Of a DNA stretch of 64,000 nt, positions 35,359 to 43,991 are shown in pieces. The notes below the pieces were generated by a model. It saw only the letters and a list, made by a program, of their open reading frames with translations. It searched no databases and was not told the origin of the DNA. Source of the DNA: Ferrimonas balearica (GTDB lineage: Bacteria > Pseudomonadota > Gammaproteobacteria > Enterobacterales > Shewanellaceae); the NCBI RefSeq assembly GCF_019802055.1, contig NZ_JAHVHW010000007.1, forward strand, positions 1,079,403 to 1,143,402, given 5' to 3'. Each line of letters opens with the position of its first letter. The first letter of the stretch is position 1. The translations under genes and the position numbers were made by a program.

Positions 35359-37467
35359 ATGATGAAACTCTCCCCCCTGTTCAGTGCCATGCTGATGGCT
35401 GGTTTATGTGCGCCAGCCAGTGCCCTGGCAGCGGAATCCAGCGAACAATCTGTCGACGAAACCCTGATTGTTCGTGGTAACAGCTTTGACGACTACAAGG
35501 TGGACAACGCCAGTGGCGCGATGCGGGGTGACATTCCCCTGCTGGACACCCCTCAGTCCGTTACCGTGATTCCGGAGATCGTCATCGATGAGCAGCTGGC
35601 AACCACCCTGAGCCGGGTACTGGTCAACGACGCGTCGGTTACCGGGGGCTCGCAGAAGTGGAATCGGGAGGTGTTCTCTCTGCGTGGTTTCGAGCTGGAC
35701 TCCGGCAGCGGTTATCTGCGGGACGGGATGCAGCACTGGTCTCACTATGTTCAGCCGATTGAGATCCTGGAGCGCGTCGAAGTGCTTAAGGGCCCGTCCT
35801 CCATGCTGTATGGCCAGTCCAACCCGGGTGGTCTGATCAACATGGTTACCAAGAAGCCCACCGTTGAGCGCATCACGGACTTTGGCTTCGATGTGGACGA
35901 CAACGGTTCCACCCGCTACCAGATCGACCTTGGCGGTGCCCTGGTGGACTCCGGCGCACTGCGCTACCGCGCTGTGGGCGTGAAGCAGGACACCAAGGAG
36001 TGGCGTGAGTACACCAATGGCGAGGAGCGTGAGCGTGACCGCTGGCTGGGTTCATTGATGGTGGAAGGGGACATCGGCCAGTGGGGCACTCTGTCGGTCC
36101 ACTATGACAAAACCAGCGATAAGGCAGGCATCGACCGGGGCGCCATTCTGGATGCCAACGGCGACGTCATCGGTGATCGTGACACCATCTGGGACATGCC
36201 CTGGGCCTTTATCGACAACAACATTGAGAACTACGGCGCCAACCTGAACCTGTACCTCAGCAGCAACTGGGAAGCCAAGCTGGGCTTTAACCACCAGATG
36301 TATGATCGTCAGCGCATGGATTCTCTGCCGGGCAACCACAATGTGGCGGAAGGCACCTACGTGGTGGAGGAGTATGACCGCTACGATGATTGGGAATTTA
36401 AGACCGCCTACATCGACTTTACCGGTCTGGTTCAGGCGATGGGGATGGACCACCAGGTTCTGTTCGGCGCCAACCGCCTGGATTACCGCTACCAGCGTGT
36501 GATGGCCCGAGGCGACAAGATCACCGTCACCAACGACGGCACCAACCTGCCGGACGCTCCGGTGTTCGCTGCGGATGACTACACGGTTTACGACGCGTCC
36601 ACCTACGATTACTACGGCGTTTACCTGCAGGATTTGGTGACCGTAAACGAACACTGGCAGGTTCTGGTGGGGGTTCGTTACGACAAACTGAATGATGACG
36701 CCAATGGCGACTCCGATTCCCTGCTGCCAAAAGTAGGCCTGATCTACCACCCGGTAGACAACGCCTCTATCTACCTGAACTACAGCGAGAGCTTTGTTCC
36801 TCAGGGCACCGTAATTAACGAAGGCCCCAACGGCGATGAAGAGCTGAACCTGGACCCGGAGATGGGTACCCAGTGGGAGTTGGGCTACAAGTGGGAGTTG
36901 TTTGATCAGCGCCTGATGCTCTCTGGTGCCGTGTTCGACATCCTTAAGGACAACATCACCATCACCGAAAACGTCGATGGCTTCGACATCACCACTCAGG
37001 GGGGCGAGCAGCGTCACCGTGGTCTGGAGATGGCGGCACAGGGACAGGTTAGCGACAGCTGGTTCCTGATGGCGTCCATGATGTACCTGGATGCCAACTA
37101 CGAAACCCACGACAAGTACCAGGACAAGACGCCCATCGATGCGCCGGAGTGGACCGCCAGCTTGTGGTCCCGCTACATGATGACCGAGGACCTGGCCCTG
37201 AACGCCGGCCTGTTCTACGAAGGAGATCGCTTCGCTGACGCGGACAACACCATCGTCAAAGATGGCTACGTTCGGGTGGATGCGGGCCTCTCCTACGGGA
37301 TGAAACTGGCCAACACCGAGCTGGATTTCCGCCTCAATGTGGAGAACCTGTTCGACAAGGAGTACCTGAGTGGTGGTAGCAGCACCATCAACGATGGCAT
37401 CTACAACGGCGACGTGGCGATCGGTAATGGCCGGACTTTCCGTGCCTCAGTACAGGTGGCGTTCTAA
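35359..37467 (+). CDS. TonB-dependent siderophore receptor
   Basis: A 702-aa outer-membrane receptor. It has a signal peptide (LFSAMLMAGLCAPASALA), a TonB box (DETLIVRGN), a plug domain (LDTPQSVTVIPEIVIDEQ, LRGFELDSGSGYLRDGM, VEVLKGPSSMLYGQSNPGG) and a 22-strand barrel ending in RTFRASVQVAF with the terminal Phe. These match ferrisiderophore receptors of the FhuA/FpvA type. The ATG at 35359 is used as GGAGG precedes it; the longer frame begins inside the Fur box. No siderophore biosynthesis genes are nearby, so the ligand may be a foreign siderophore. A strong terminator follows. Confidence 0.93.
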   Translation: MMKLSPLFSAMLMAGLCAPASALAAESSEQSVDETLIVRGNSFDDYKVDNASGAMRGDIPLLDTPQSVTVIPEIVIDEQLATTLSRVLVNDASVTGGSQKWNREVFSLRGFELDSGSGYLRDGMQHWSHYVQPIEILERVEVLKGPSSMLYGQSNPGGLINMVTKKPTVERITDFGFDVDDNGSTRYQIDLGGALVDSGALRYRAVGVKQDTKEWREYTNGEERERDRWLGSLMVEGDIGQWGTLSVHYDKTSDKAGIDRGAILDANGDVIGDRDTIWDMPWAFIDNNIENYGANLNLYLSSNWEAKLGFNHQMYDRQRMDSLPGNHNVAEGTYVVEEYDRYDDWEFKTAYIDFTGLVQAMGMDHQVLFGANRLDYRYQRVMARGDKITVTNDGTNLPDAPVFAADDYTVYDASTYDYYGVYLQDLVTVNEHWQVLVGVRYDKLNDDANGDSDSLLPKVGLIYHPVDNASIYLNYSESFVPQGTVINEGPNGDEELNLDPEMGTQWELGYKWELFDQRLMLSGAVFDILKDNITITENVDGFDITTQGGEQRHRGLEMAAQGQVSDSWFLMASMMYLDANYETHDKYQDKTPIDAPEWTASLWSRYMMTEDLALNAGLFYEGDRFADADNTIVKDGYVRVDAGLSYGMKLANTELDFRLNVENLFDKEYLSGGSSTINDGIYNGDVAIGNGRTFRASVQVAF

Positions 37468-37506
37468 GCGTCGGCGCTCAACACTGTTCTAACCAGCAAG
37501 CAAGTC

Positions 37507-37535
37507 AAAGCGGGCCATAAGGCCCGCTTTTTTTG
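37507..37535. terminator. Bidirectional terminator
   Basis: AAAGCGGGCC-ATAA-GGCCCGCTTT followed by a T run. It lies between the receptor gene and the convergent VF530 gene. Confidence 0.9.
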
Positions 37536-37576
37536 ACTCTGAATCCTGTGGCGTAAACCCACGATTTCAGACGGTG

Positions 37577-37819
37577 TTATTGCTGCCAGGGATTCACATT
37601 GCGAACAAAAGTCTCGATGTACAGGGCTTCCACCTTGTCCCGGGCCCATTGGGTTTTGCGCAGAAACTTCAGGGAGGATTTGATGGAGGGGTTGCTGTTG
37701 AAGCAGTTCACCTGGATATGGTCATGCAACTCCTCCCAGCCGTAGTAGTCCACCAACCGGGTAAGGATGGCTTCCAGTGTCAGGCCGTGGAGCGGATTAT
37801 TGGGTTGTTCTTGGCTCAT
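37577..37819 (-). CDS. VF530-family (DUF2132) DNA-binding protein
   Basis: An 80-aa protein matching DUF2132 along its whole length: [24 protein letters not shown], then [20 protein letters not shown] and [13 protein letters not shown]. The V. fischeri VF530 structure is a small helical fold of unknown cellular role that binds DNA. Standalone gene downstream of D-lactate dehydrogenase on the same strand, with a ~120-bp gap. Confidence 0.85.
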   Translation of the reverse strand: MSQEQPNNPLHGLTLEAILTRLVDYYGWEELHDHIQVNCFNSNPSIKSSLKFLRKTQWARDKVEALYIETFVRNVNPWQQ

Positions 37820-37938
37820 GGAGCGGGTGTCCTAATGGCATTGGCGCACCATCTGCGCCGGGTCATGCGGCGCAGTCTAACAGAACCGCTCAGGGGCGCG
37901 GCACATTTCGCCCCTGAGCGAACAGTATCTGCGGGCCA

Positions 37939-40755
37939 TCAATCGGGTCTGGTGCACTCCTCCACCAGATACGCCAGGTGACGATAACTGATGCCGCTGT
38001 GCCGGGTTAACCCGACCTCGCACATCCGGTTGGCGTAGTAGCCTTCCCGGGTCTGCTCCGGCAGTTTCTCTTTGAGGTGGCGCAGCGACTCGGCGTTGAT
38101 CTCCGGCTTGAACAGGCCCTTTTCGCCGGCAAAACCACAGCAGTGGATGCCGTCGGGGCGGATCACCTGATCGGCGCACCGGGCGGCGATGGCGGCCATC
38201 TTGCCTCCGGCGTTCATATGGCTGGCAGTGCAGCCCACATGCAGTGCCACTGAGGCTTTGCGCCGATGAATCGTCAGTTTTGGCAGCAGTGTGTCTTCGA
38301 TAAAATCCACCGCATCCAGCAGGGGGTAATCCACGCCTGCGTCCTGAAGGGTGCGCTTGGTGCAGGAGAGGGCATCCACAATCACCGGATGGCGACCATC
38401 TTCGGTCAGGGCTTTCAGTGCGGCGATCATCTCAGCCCGTTTGCCGTCGGCGTTTTTGTAGTCTCCCTTGGATTCCCACATCTGACCGCAGCAAAGCGCT
38501 CGGGTGTTGTCCGGCACCCGGACTTCGTAACCCGCCCGCTCCAGCAGAGTGACCATCACTTCCGGCAGGGTGGTGCCGTCCGGATCCTTTGGTGTGGGGC
38601 CAAAGGTGCGGCCGCCACAGGCGGCAAAATAGACCACCACCGGGCGACCATTGCCACGTAAGGTGGGTTTGGGCAGGGAGCCCCCCCGGGGAAAATCCGG
38701 ATCCCAATAGGGCACTTCGCCGGAGATTTTGCGGCCCAATGCCATCACCTGGCCGGTAAAGGTGTCTCCGGTAAACCGGTGCAGACCATGCAGCAGGTCG
38801 AAGCCGCCACTCAGCACCTGGTTGACCGCGCCATAGTGATTGGCCTGGAAGTCCAGCACCTTCTGGGCGGTGGAGGTGAGCTGTTCGCCCCGCAGCTGGC
38901 GCACCAGCATCCCCATGTTGTTGTCCACCGGACAGGCGATGGTGCACAGCTGGCAGGCGGTGCAGGTGTCGATCACATCGTATTGCGACGCCTTCCGCAT
39001 CGCTTCGGCCTCATCCCGCTGTCCGGCCTGATCCAACCGGGCGATCTCCCGCAAGGTAGTGATGCGGTGGCGGGGCGACATATTGAGAGAGGAGGTGGGG
39101 CAGGTCTTTTCGCAGAAACCGCACTCGATGCAGCGGTCCACCCAGTCGTCGACAACGGCGGCCTGCTTTATCCGCTTAATGTGGACCTCGGCATCGTCAT
39201 TGAGGATCACGCCGGGATTGAGCAGCTCCTCCGGGTCAAAGGCGGCTTTGATCCGCTTCATCAACTGATAAGCCTGAGTTCCCCACTCCAGCTCGACAAA
39301 AGGCGCCACCGCGCGGCCGGTGCCGTGTTCCGCCTTCATTGAACCGTCGTACTTGTTGACCACCAGTTCGGCCACCGCCTGCATAAAACGGTCAAACTGC
39401 TCGATGTCGGTCTGGCGACGGAACATCGGCGTGATGATGAAGTGGAAGTTGCCATCCAGAGCGTGGCCGTAGATTACCCCCTCCGGATAGCCGTGGATCT
39501 GAAACAGTTCCGACAGATCGGCGGCAGCATCGGCCAGGTCTTCAACCCGAAATGCCACATCCTCAATGATCACCGAGGTGCCCTTGGGGCGTTCGCCGCC
39601 AATGATGGGAAAGAGCCCCGAGCGCATAGCCCAGTACTGGCCATAAACCAGCGGGTCGGTGCTGAACTCGATGGGACGAAGCGTATTGATGTGGCTGATG
39701 GCCTGGGCGGCCATTTCGGTGAAGCGGTGCAGGGTTTGCTCATCGTTGGCCCGGCATTCGATCAGCAGAATGGCGGTGCCCTCCGGCAACTCCGACAACC
39801 ACTCCGGCATCCCCTTTTTACCGGTTACCGCTTTGATGGAGGCCCAGTCCAGCAGTTCTGCTGCCGCAACCGCTTCGGTTTTCAGGGGAGGGATGGCGGA
39901 CGCCGCATCCACCATATTGTGGAATACCGCCATGGCGGAGGCCTTAAAGCGGGCTTCTTCGACGGTGCGGTAGGTGACCTCCTCGACAAAGGCCAGGGTG
40001 CCCTCAGAGCCCACCACAAGGTGGTTGATGAGATCAAAGGGGTCGCGGAAATCCACCAGCGCATTCAGGCTGTATCCCGTGGTGTTCTTAATGGCGTATT
40101 TGTGGCGAATCCGCTTGGCCAGCGCAGGGTCCGCCTGGGTGCTGGTGGCCAGCTCCGTCAGATTGGCCAACAGGTCGGGGCGGGCCTGAGCAAAGGCCTC
40201 CCGGGATGCGGTATCCCCGGTATCCAGCCGGGTGCCATCGGCAAACAGCAGTTTGGCGCTTTCAATGGTCTGGTAGCTGTTCTGGGCGGTGCCACAGCAC
40301 ATCCCGGAAGCGTTGTTGTTGACGATGCCGCCCACCATGCAGGAGGCGAGGGTAGCGGGATCCGGACCTATCTTTTTATCAAAGGGCTTGAGACTGGCGT
40401 TGGCTTCGGCGCCGATGACGGCTGCCCCCAGGGTAACGCTTTCCCGGTCGTCACTGATCCGGATCTGGCGAAAACCGTCGTAGCCCAGCATCACCAGAAT
40501 CCCCTCACCAACGGCCTGCCCGGAGAGGCTGGTGCCTGCTGCCCGGAAGGTTACCGGAGCCTGATGGGCGCGGGCGACGGCAAGGGTGGCGGCCACTTCA
40601 TCCGGGTGGTTCACCCGCACCACTAACTCTGGAACGATGCGAAAATAGCTGCCGTCGGTGGACCAGGCGAAGCGGCGAACCGGATCATCGGTAACCGCTT
40701 GCTCGCCCAGTGCTGCCTTCAGATCGTCGTGAACCTTGGTGTAATTGATGGCCAT
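37939..40755 (-). CDS. dld: Quinone-dependent D-lactate dehydrogenase (Dld-II type)
   Basis: A 938-aa FAD and Fe-S protein. The N-terminal FAD-binding PCMH domain has VTFRAAGTSLSGQAVGEGILV and the GPDPATLASCMVGGIVNNNASG stretch; the FAD-oxidase C domain includes HALDGNFHFIITP and MKAEHGTGRAVAP. Two 4Fe-4S motifs follow (CIECGFCEKTCP, CTACQLCTIACPV), then CCG domains (ALCCGQMWESKG, CCGFAGEKGL). This long architecture is that of Shewanella Dld-II, which oxidises D-lactate to pyruvate and reduces quinone. Here it is not next to lactate permease or LldEFG. A D-2-hydroxyglutarate dehydrogenase is an alternative reading. Confidence 0.87.
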   Translation of the reverse strand: MAINYTKVHDDLKAALGEQAVTDDPVRRFAWSTDGSYFRIVPELVVRVNHPDEVAATLAVARAHQAPVTFRAAGTSLSGQAVGEGILVMLGYDGFRQIRISDDRESVTLGAAVIGAEANASLKPFDKKIGPDPATLASCMVGGIVNNNASGMCCGTAQNSYQTIESAKLLFADGTRLDTGDTASREAFAQARPDLLANLTELATSTQADPALAKRIRHKYAIKNTTGYSLNALVDFRDPFDLINHLVVGSEGTLAFVEEVTYRTVEEARFKASAMAVFHNMVDAASAIPPLKTEAVAAAELLDWASIKAVTGKKGMPEWLSELPEGTAILLIECRANDEQTLHRFTEMAAQAISHINTLRPIEFSTDPLVYGQYWAMRSGLFPIIGGERPKGTSVIIEDVAFRVEDLADAAADLSELFQIHGYPEGVIYGHALDGNFHFIITPMFRRQTDIEQFDRFMQAVAELVVNKYDGSMKAEHGTGRAVAPFVELEWGTQAYQLMKRIKAAFDPEELLNPGVILNDDAEVHIKRIKQAAVVDDWVDRCIECGFCEKTCPTSSLNMSPRHRITTLREIARLDQAGQRDEAEAMRKASQYDVIDTCTACQLCTIACPVDNNMGMLVRQLRGEQLTSTAQKVLDFQANHYGAVNQVLSGGFDLLHGLHRFTGDTFTGQVMALGRKISGEVPYWDPDFPRGGSLPKPTLRGNGRPVVVYFAACGGRTFGPTPKDPDGTTLPEVMVTLLERAGYEVRVPDNTRALCCGQMWESKGDYKNADGKRAEMIAALKALTEDGRHPVIVDALSCTKRTLQDAGVDYPLLDAVDFIEDTLLPKLTIHRRKASVALHVGCTASHMNAGGKMAAIAARCADQVIRPDGIHCCGFAGEKGLFKPEINAESLRHLKEKLPEQTREGYYANRMCEVGLTRHSGISYRHLAYLVEECTRPD

Positions 40756-40824
40756 CCCGGTTCCCTTTGTCGAATAGGGTGCTCGTTCGACGATAGGAAA
40801 CGCAGGCGATCTCGTCCAGTGCGA

Positions 40825-41481
40825 TCAGATCCCGATGGTCTGTTCCGGACGCTGGGGAAAGTGCTTATCCAGCACGTATTCATCGTAGGCGGCGAGGGCG
40901 CGGGTCATCTTGTTCAGATAGCGGTTGGCGGCTGCCTGACTGCGAACCGGTTTACGGAGCAGGTTGCCGGGGCCGACATTGTAGTGGGAGAGGGCGCAGG
41001 CGTAGGGGGCGAACTCGTCGTCACAGAAGCGGGTTTTGTAGTGAGACAAGACGACGCCGGCACACAGCACATTGGTGCGGGGCTCGGAAACATCGCCGCA
41101 GGCCTGTTCCCAAATCTTCGGCATGATCTGCGCCGGGCCGATGGCGCCCACCACCGACACCGCCTGGTCACGGAAGTGGCTCTCGGTGTGGATCAGGGCG
41201 GCAATCAGCTCTTTGGGTACGCCGGAGTAGGCGGCAGATTCCAGAATGTATCCAGCGTAGCGACGGGCTTTGTCCGGGCTCAGTTGATAGGCCTCGACCA
41301 GACGTCGGGAGTAGGCGTCCACCTCTTTCTGAGGGGAGAGGCTATCCGCTTCAAATGCTGGAAGATCAAGGGCCTGTCGACGGGCGGACTCGGTGACGGT
41401 GTCACCAAGGACGGCATCGCAAAGTAGGGCTGATGCGCCAAGAACGGCGCCGCTGGATAATGCTCTAAATGTCATTTTCAT
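40825..41481 (-). CDS. Lytic transglycosylase (SLT domain)
   Basis: A 218-aa exported enzyme that cleaves peptidoglycan glycan strands with anhydromuramyl formation. The catalytic Glu is in ALIHTESHFR, followed by VSVVGAIGPAQIMP and the conserved ALSHYNVGPGNLLRKP, which are the standard SLT motifs. A signal-like segment (LSSGAVLGASALLCDAVLG) is near the N-terminus. Starts at 41481, 41490 and 41514 are all open and none has a clear ribosome site. The gene is on the same strand as D-lactate dehydrogenase but is functionally unconnected. Confidence 0.85.
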   Translation of the reverse strand: MKMTFRALSSGAVLGASALLCDAVLGDTVTESARRQALDLPAFEADSLSPQKEVDAYSRRLVEAYQLSPDKARRYAGYILESAAYSGVPKELIAALIHTESHFRDQAVSVVGAIGPAQIMPKIWEQACGDVSEPRTNVLCAGVVLSHYKTRFCDDEFAPYACALSHYNVGPGNLLRKPVRSQAAANRYLNKMTRALAAYDEYVLDKHFPQRPEQTIGI

Positions 41482-41562
41482 GGCGCGCATTATGCCAGAA
41501 AACTGACGCCGCAAATCTAACGCATTGTAAAAACTGGGTAAAAGTCTGGTGTAAAGACAGGG

Positions 41563-41994
41563 CTACGCTTCGTCATCCTGAACCGAGATGGCGGCCTCGC
41601 ACATTGCCAGCCAGTAAGGGGGCCGTTGATGGTGGCGTTGTGCCTGATGCTCGGCCCGGGTCTTGTGGTGGCGTACCCAGTCACACAGGCCGCGAAACGC
41701 CGGGCTGGTCCAGAAAAGGGAGTCGGGAATGGGGGCGGTGGGACCGGTTCGGATCGGCAGACCAAATGCCTCGGCGACCACGCCAACCTCCTTTTCGGTC
41801 AAGGTACTGAGCGCAATGTGTCCTTTCAGATCAAACACCCACCAACCCGGGTGGGAGGGGAAGTCATGGGCCAGGTAGGCTTCTCCGACCGCCAGACTGT
41901 CGCCGCCTACCACTTTCAGGTGGGGCCCATCGGTCGTTACCATGCCTTCAAAATCACCGGACGCCATTGTCAGCAGGTAGAAACGGTTTGCCAT
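41563..41994 (-). CDS. Hypothetical protein
   Basis: A 143-aa soluble protein with no recognised family. It begins NRFYLLTMASGDFEGMV and includes HPGWWVFDLKGHIALSTLTEK and SLFWTSPAFRGLCDWV, with a His/Arg-rich segment (VRHHKTRAEHQAQRHHQR) near the C-terminus. GGAGGAGAT directly precedes the ATG, which supports translation. It lies between the lytic transglycosylase and YgjV genes on the same strand. No function can be assigned. Confidence 0.6.
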   Translation of the reverse strand: MANRFYLLTMASGDFEGMVTTDGPHLKVVGGDSLAVGEAYLAHDFPSHPGWWVFDLKGHIALSTLTEKEVGVVAEAFGLPIRTGPTAPIPDSLFWTSPAFRGLCDWVRHHKTRAEHQAQRHHQRPPYWLAMCEAAISVQDDEA

Positions 41995-42017
41995 ATCTCC
42001 TCCGACCCTGAATGCTC

Positions 42018-42539
42018 CTACTGAACAGTGTAGGCGGGAAAATGCCGTTTTAGCTCAAGGATTAATTGGCGGCTAAGCAAGCCGATGGCCACCGTGTGGT
42101 ACAGCATTCCGGAGAGGGAACCCAGACTCAGGGCAAAGATCAGATTAAGGCCACTGCAGATCAGCAATCCCCAACGCAACCGCTCGCCCTGAACGGTAAA
42201 GAGCAGCAGGCTGCTTAACATCGCCGCCGCGACCGCACACCACTCGCTCCAGTGTTGGGCCAGCAGCAGGCCCTGAAGTGCCGCACCTAGGGCAAATATG
42301 AGGGCGAGCCGGACAGAAGGGCCACGGCGGGCCAGGCCAAAGCGCAGGGCGGAGAGCATCTGGGTTGCCATTCCCAGAGGACTGCCGAGCAGCGCAAGGT
42401 GCAGCGCGGTGGCGCAGGCGGCTGCCAGGTTACCGGTGAGCAAGCGGCTGTCCTGTTGCTGTGCGCTGGCCCACCAGCCCATCAGCATGGCGATCCCTCC
42501 CAGGATCTGCGCTGCCCAGTAAACCTCGTTGCCCTGCAT
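42018..42539 (-). CDS. ygjV: YgjV-family inner-membrane protein
   Basis: A 173-aa protein with five or six hydrophobic helices (WAAQILGGIAMLMGWWA, LLTGNLAAACATALHLALLG, AAMLSSLLLFTV, LLICSGLNLIFALSLGSLS). It matches the YgjV family of small gammaproteobacterial membrane proteins, whose role is unknown. The gene is 23 bp upstream of the hypothetical 143-aa gene and may be cotranscribed with it. Confidence 0.75.
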   Translation of the reverse strand: MQGNEVYWAAQILGGIAMLMGWWASAQQQDSRLLTGNLAAACATALHLALLGSPLGMATQMLSALRFGLARRGPSVRLALIFALGAALQGLLLAQHWSEWCAVAAAMLSSLLLFTVQGERLRWGLLICSGLNLIFALSLGSLSGMLYHTVAIGLLSRQLILELKRHFPAYTVQ

Positions 42540-42842
42540 CTTCGCCCGTCTCAGAAAAAGGGCGCTATTGTCCGTACTTCTGTCACCGAGTCTGTGATCG
42601 ATGGTGAATATTCCACCAATTCAGGCTGGGTAAGGTGAAAAAATGTGCGCCATGCCACGGGAAACGGCGCTGTCCGCAGAGTGACGTTTGTGGGAAGTAC
42701 GCACTGATTGACCGGCTTTTGGGAAGGGACTTTGGGCCAATGCGCATAAGAAGCTCAAAAGCGGTCACAGCTTCGGTTTTCCGGACTTTGTTATAACGCG
42801 TTGGCGGGTATAGTAGGGCCGCTTACCACCTAGGGAACCCCA
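42540..42842. other. Divergent intergenic region, ygjV / chemoreceptor
   Basis: About 300 bp with no supportable gene. A TATAGT-like -10 near 42810 lies ahead of the chemoreceptor, but no clear -35 matches at the usual spacing. Confidence 0.35.
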
Positions 42843-43916
42843 ATGTTTTTTAACAATAAGAAGAAATTAGAGGCCCTTGAGGCCCGTTGTCACGAACTGG
42901 AACAACAGGTTCTGACCCTTGAGCAGGAGCGCGCTGCCAACCAGCGACTTGTTGAAACGACAGAGTTGGAGCTGTCACGCACCGCTCAGCAACACGAAAC
43001 CCATGAGCAGTCGATGACACTGCTGCTCAGAAGTTATTTTGGTGTGGGGGACGTGCGCCAGACGGTGGCGGACCTCTCTATGGCGATGCTGGCCCAACGG
43101 GAGCAGGTGACCGGCTCTGCTGTCCTTTATGACCAGTCGATCCAGGTGCTGGAGCGCATCCACCGTGAGCTGGAGCGGGTATCGGGTCAGGCGGAAGCCA
43201 GCCTGGCCAGCCTTGGCCAGCTTAAGCAGGCGGCAAAGCGGATCGACGAGTTTGTGGGCGTGATCGGCAACATCTCCGAGCAAACCAACTTGCTGGCCCT
43301 GAATGCGGCGATTGAAGCCGCCCGGGCGGGCGATCAGGGTCGCGGCTTTGCGGTGGTAGCCGGTGAGGTACGGGATCTGGCCGAACGCGCCAACACCGCC
43401 AGCAGTGAAATCAGCCAACTGATGAGTCGCATCGAGGCGGACACTGACAGCACTGACCGCCACCTTCAGGACACCCATGATATCTGTGAGTCCCTGGTTA
43501 AGGAGGCCAATGAGGGCCTGCAGGCGGTGCAGGAAGCACTGGCGCTCTCCAAGGAGATGCATGGCGCCATCGAGCGCAATGCGGAGCTGGGCTTTATTGA
43601 AACCGTGAAGATGGACCACCTCAGCTGGAAAGCCACCGTCTACCGCGCCGCGGTATCCGGAAAAGCGGAGGGCGACATGGGGGATCACACCACCTGTCGT
43701 CTGGGTCAGTGGTACTACTGTGGAGATGGCCGGAAATACCACATCGGCAAAGCAGAGTTCGCGGCACTGGAAGCGCCCCACAAAGCGGTGCATGAGTTCG
43801 GTGTGGCGGCGTTGGAAGCGGTGGCGGAAGGGAAACCAGCCGGGTCGTTACTGCTGGCGATGGAGGAGGCCAGCGATGCCCTGATGCAGGGGTTGGATCG
43901 TCTGGTTCAGTCCTGA
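42843..43916 (+). CDS. Soluble methyl-accepting chemotaxis protein with CZB domain
   Basis: A 357-aa cytosolic chemoreceptor. It opens with a coiled coil ([20 protein letters not shown]), has no transmembrane segment, then the signalling hairpin tip ([37 protein letters not shown]), and ends in a CZB zinc-binding domain with [23 protein letters not shown] and [13 protein letters not shown] proteins bind zinc through His/Cys and respond to zinc or to hypochlorous-type oxidants. It is a lone gene, separated from lon by a convergent terminator. Confidence 0.9.
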   Translation: MFFNNKKKLEALEARCHELEQQVLTLEQERAANQRLVETTELELSRTAQQHETHEQSMTLLLRSYFGVGDVRQTVADLSMAMLAQREQVTGSAVLYDQSIQVLERIHRELERVSGQAEASLASLGQLKQAAKRIDEFVGVIGNISEQTNLLALNAAIEAARAGDQGRGFAVVAGEVRDLAERANTASSEISQLMSRIEADTDSTDRHLQDTHDICESLVKEANEGLQAVQEALALSKEMHGAIERNAELGFIETVKMDHLSWKATVYRAAVSGKAEGDMGDHTTCRLGQWYYCGDGRKYHIGKAEFAALEAPHKAVHEFGVAALEAVAEGKPAGSLLLAMEEASDALMQGLDRLVQS

Positions 43917-43950
43917 GGCCCAGTCATAAAGCACAGTCGTAAACCGATAA

Positions 43951-43979
43951 AAAAACGGGACGCCAGGCGTCCCGTTTTC
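43951..43979. terminator. Bidirectional terminator
   Basis: AAAACGGGACGCC-A-GGCGTCCCGTTTT, a long, nearly perfect stem between the chemoreceptor and lon. Confidence 0.92.
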
Positions 43980-43991
43980 TGTTGCTCAGTC

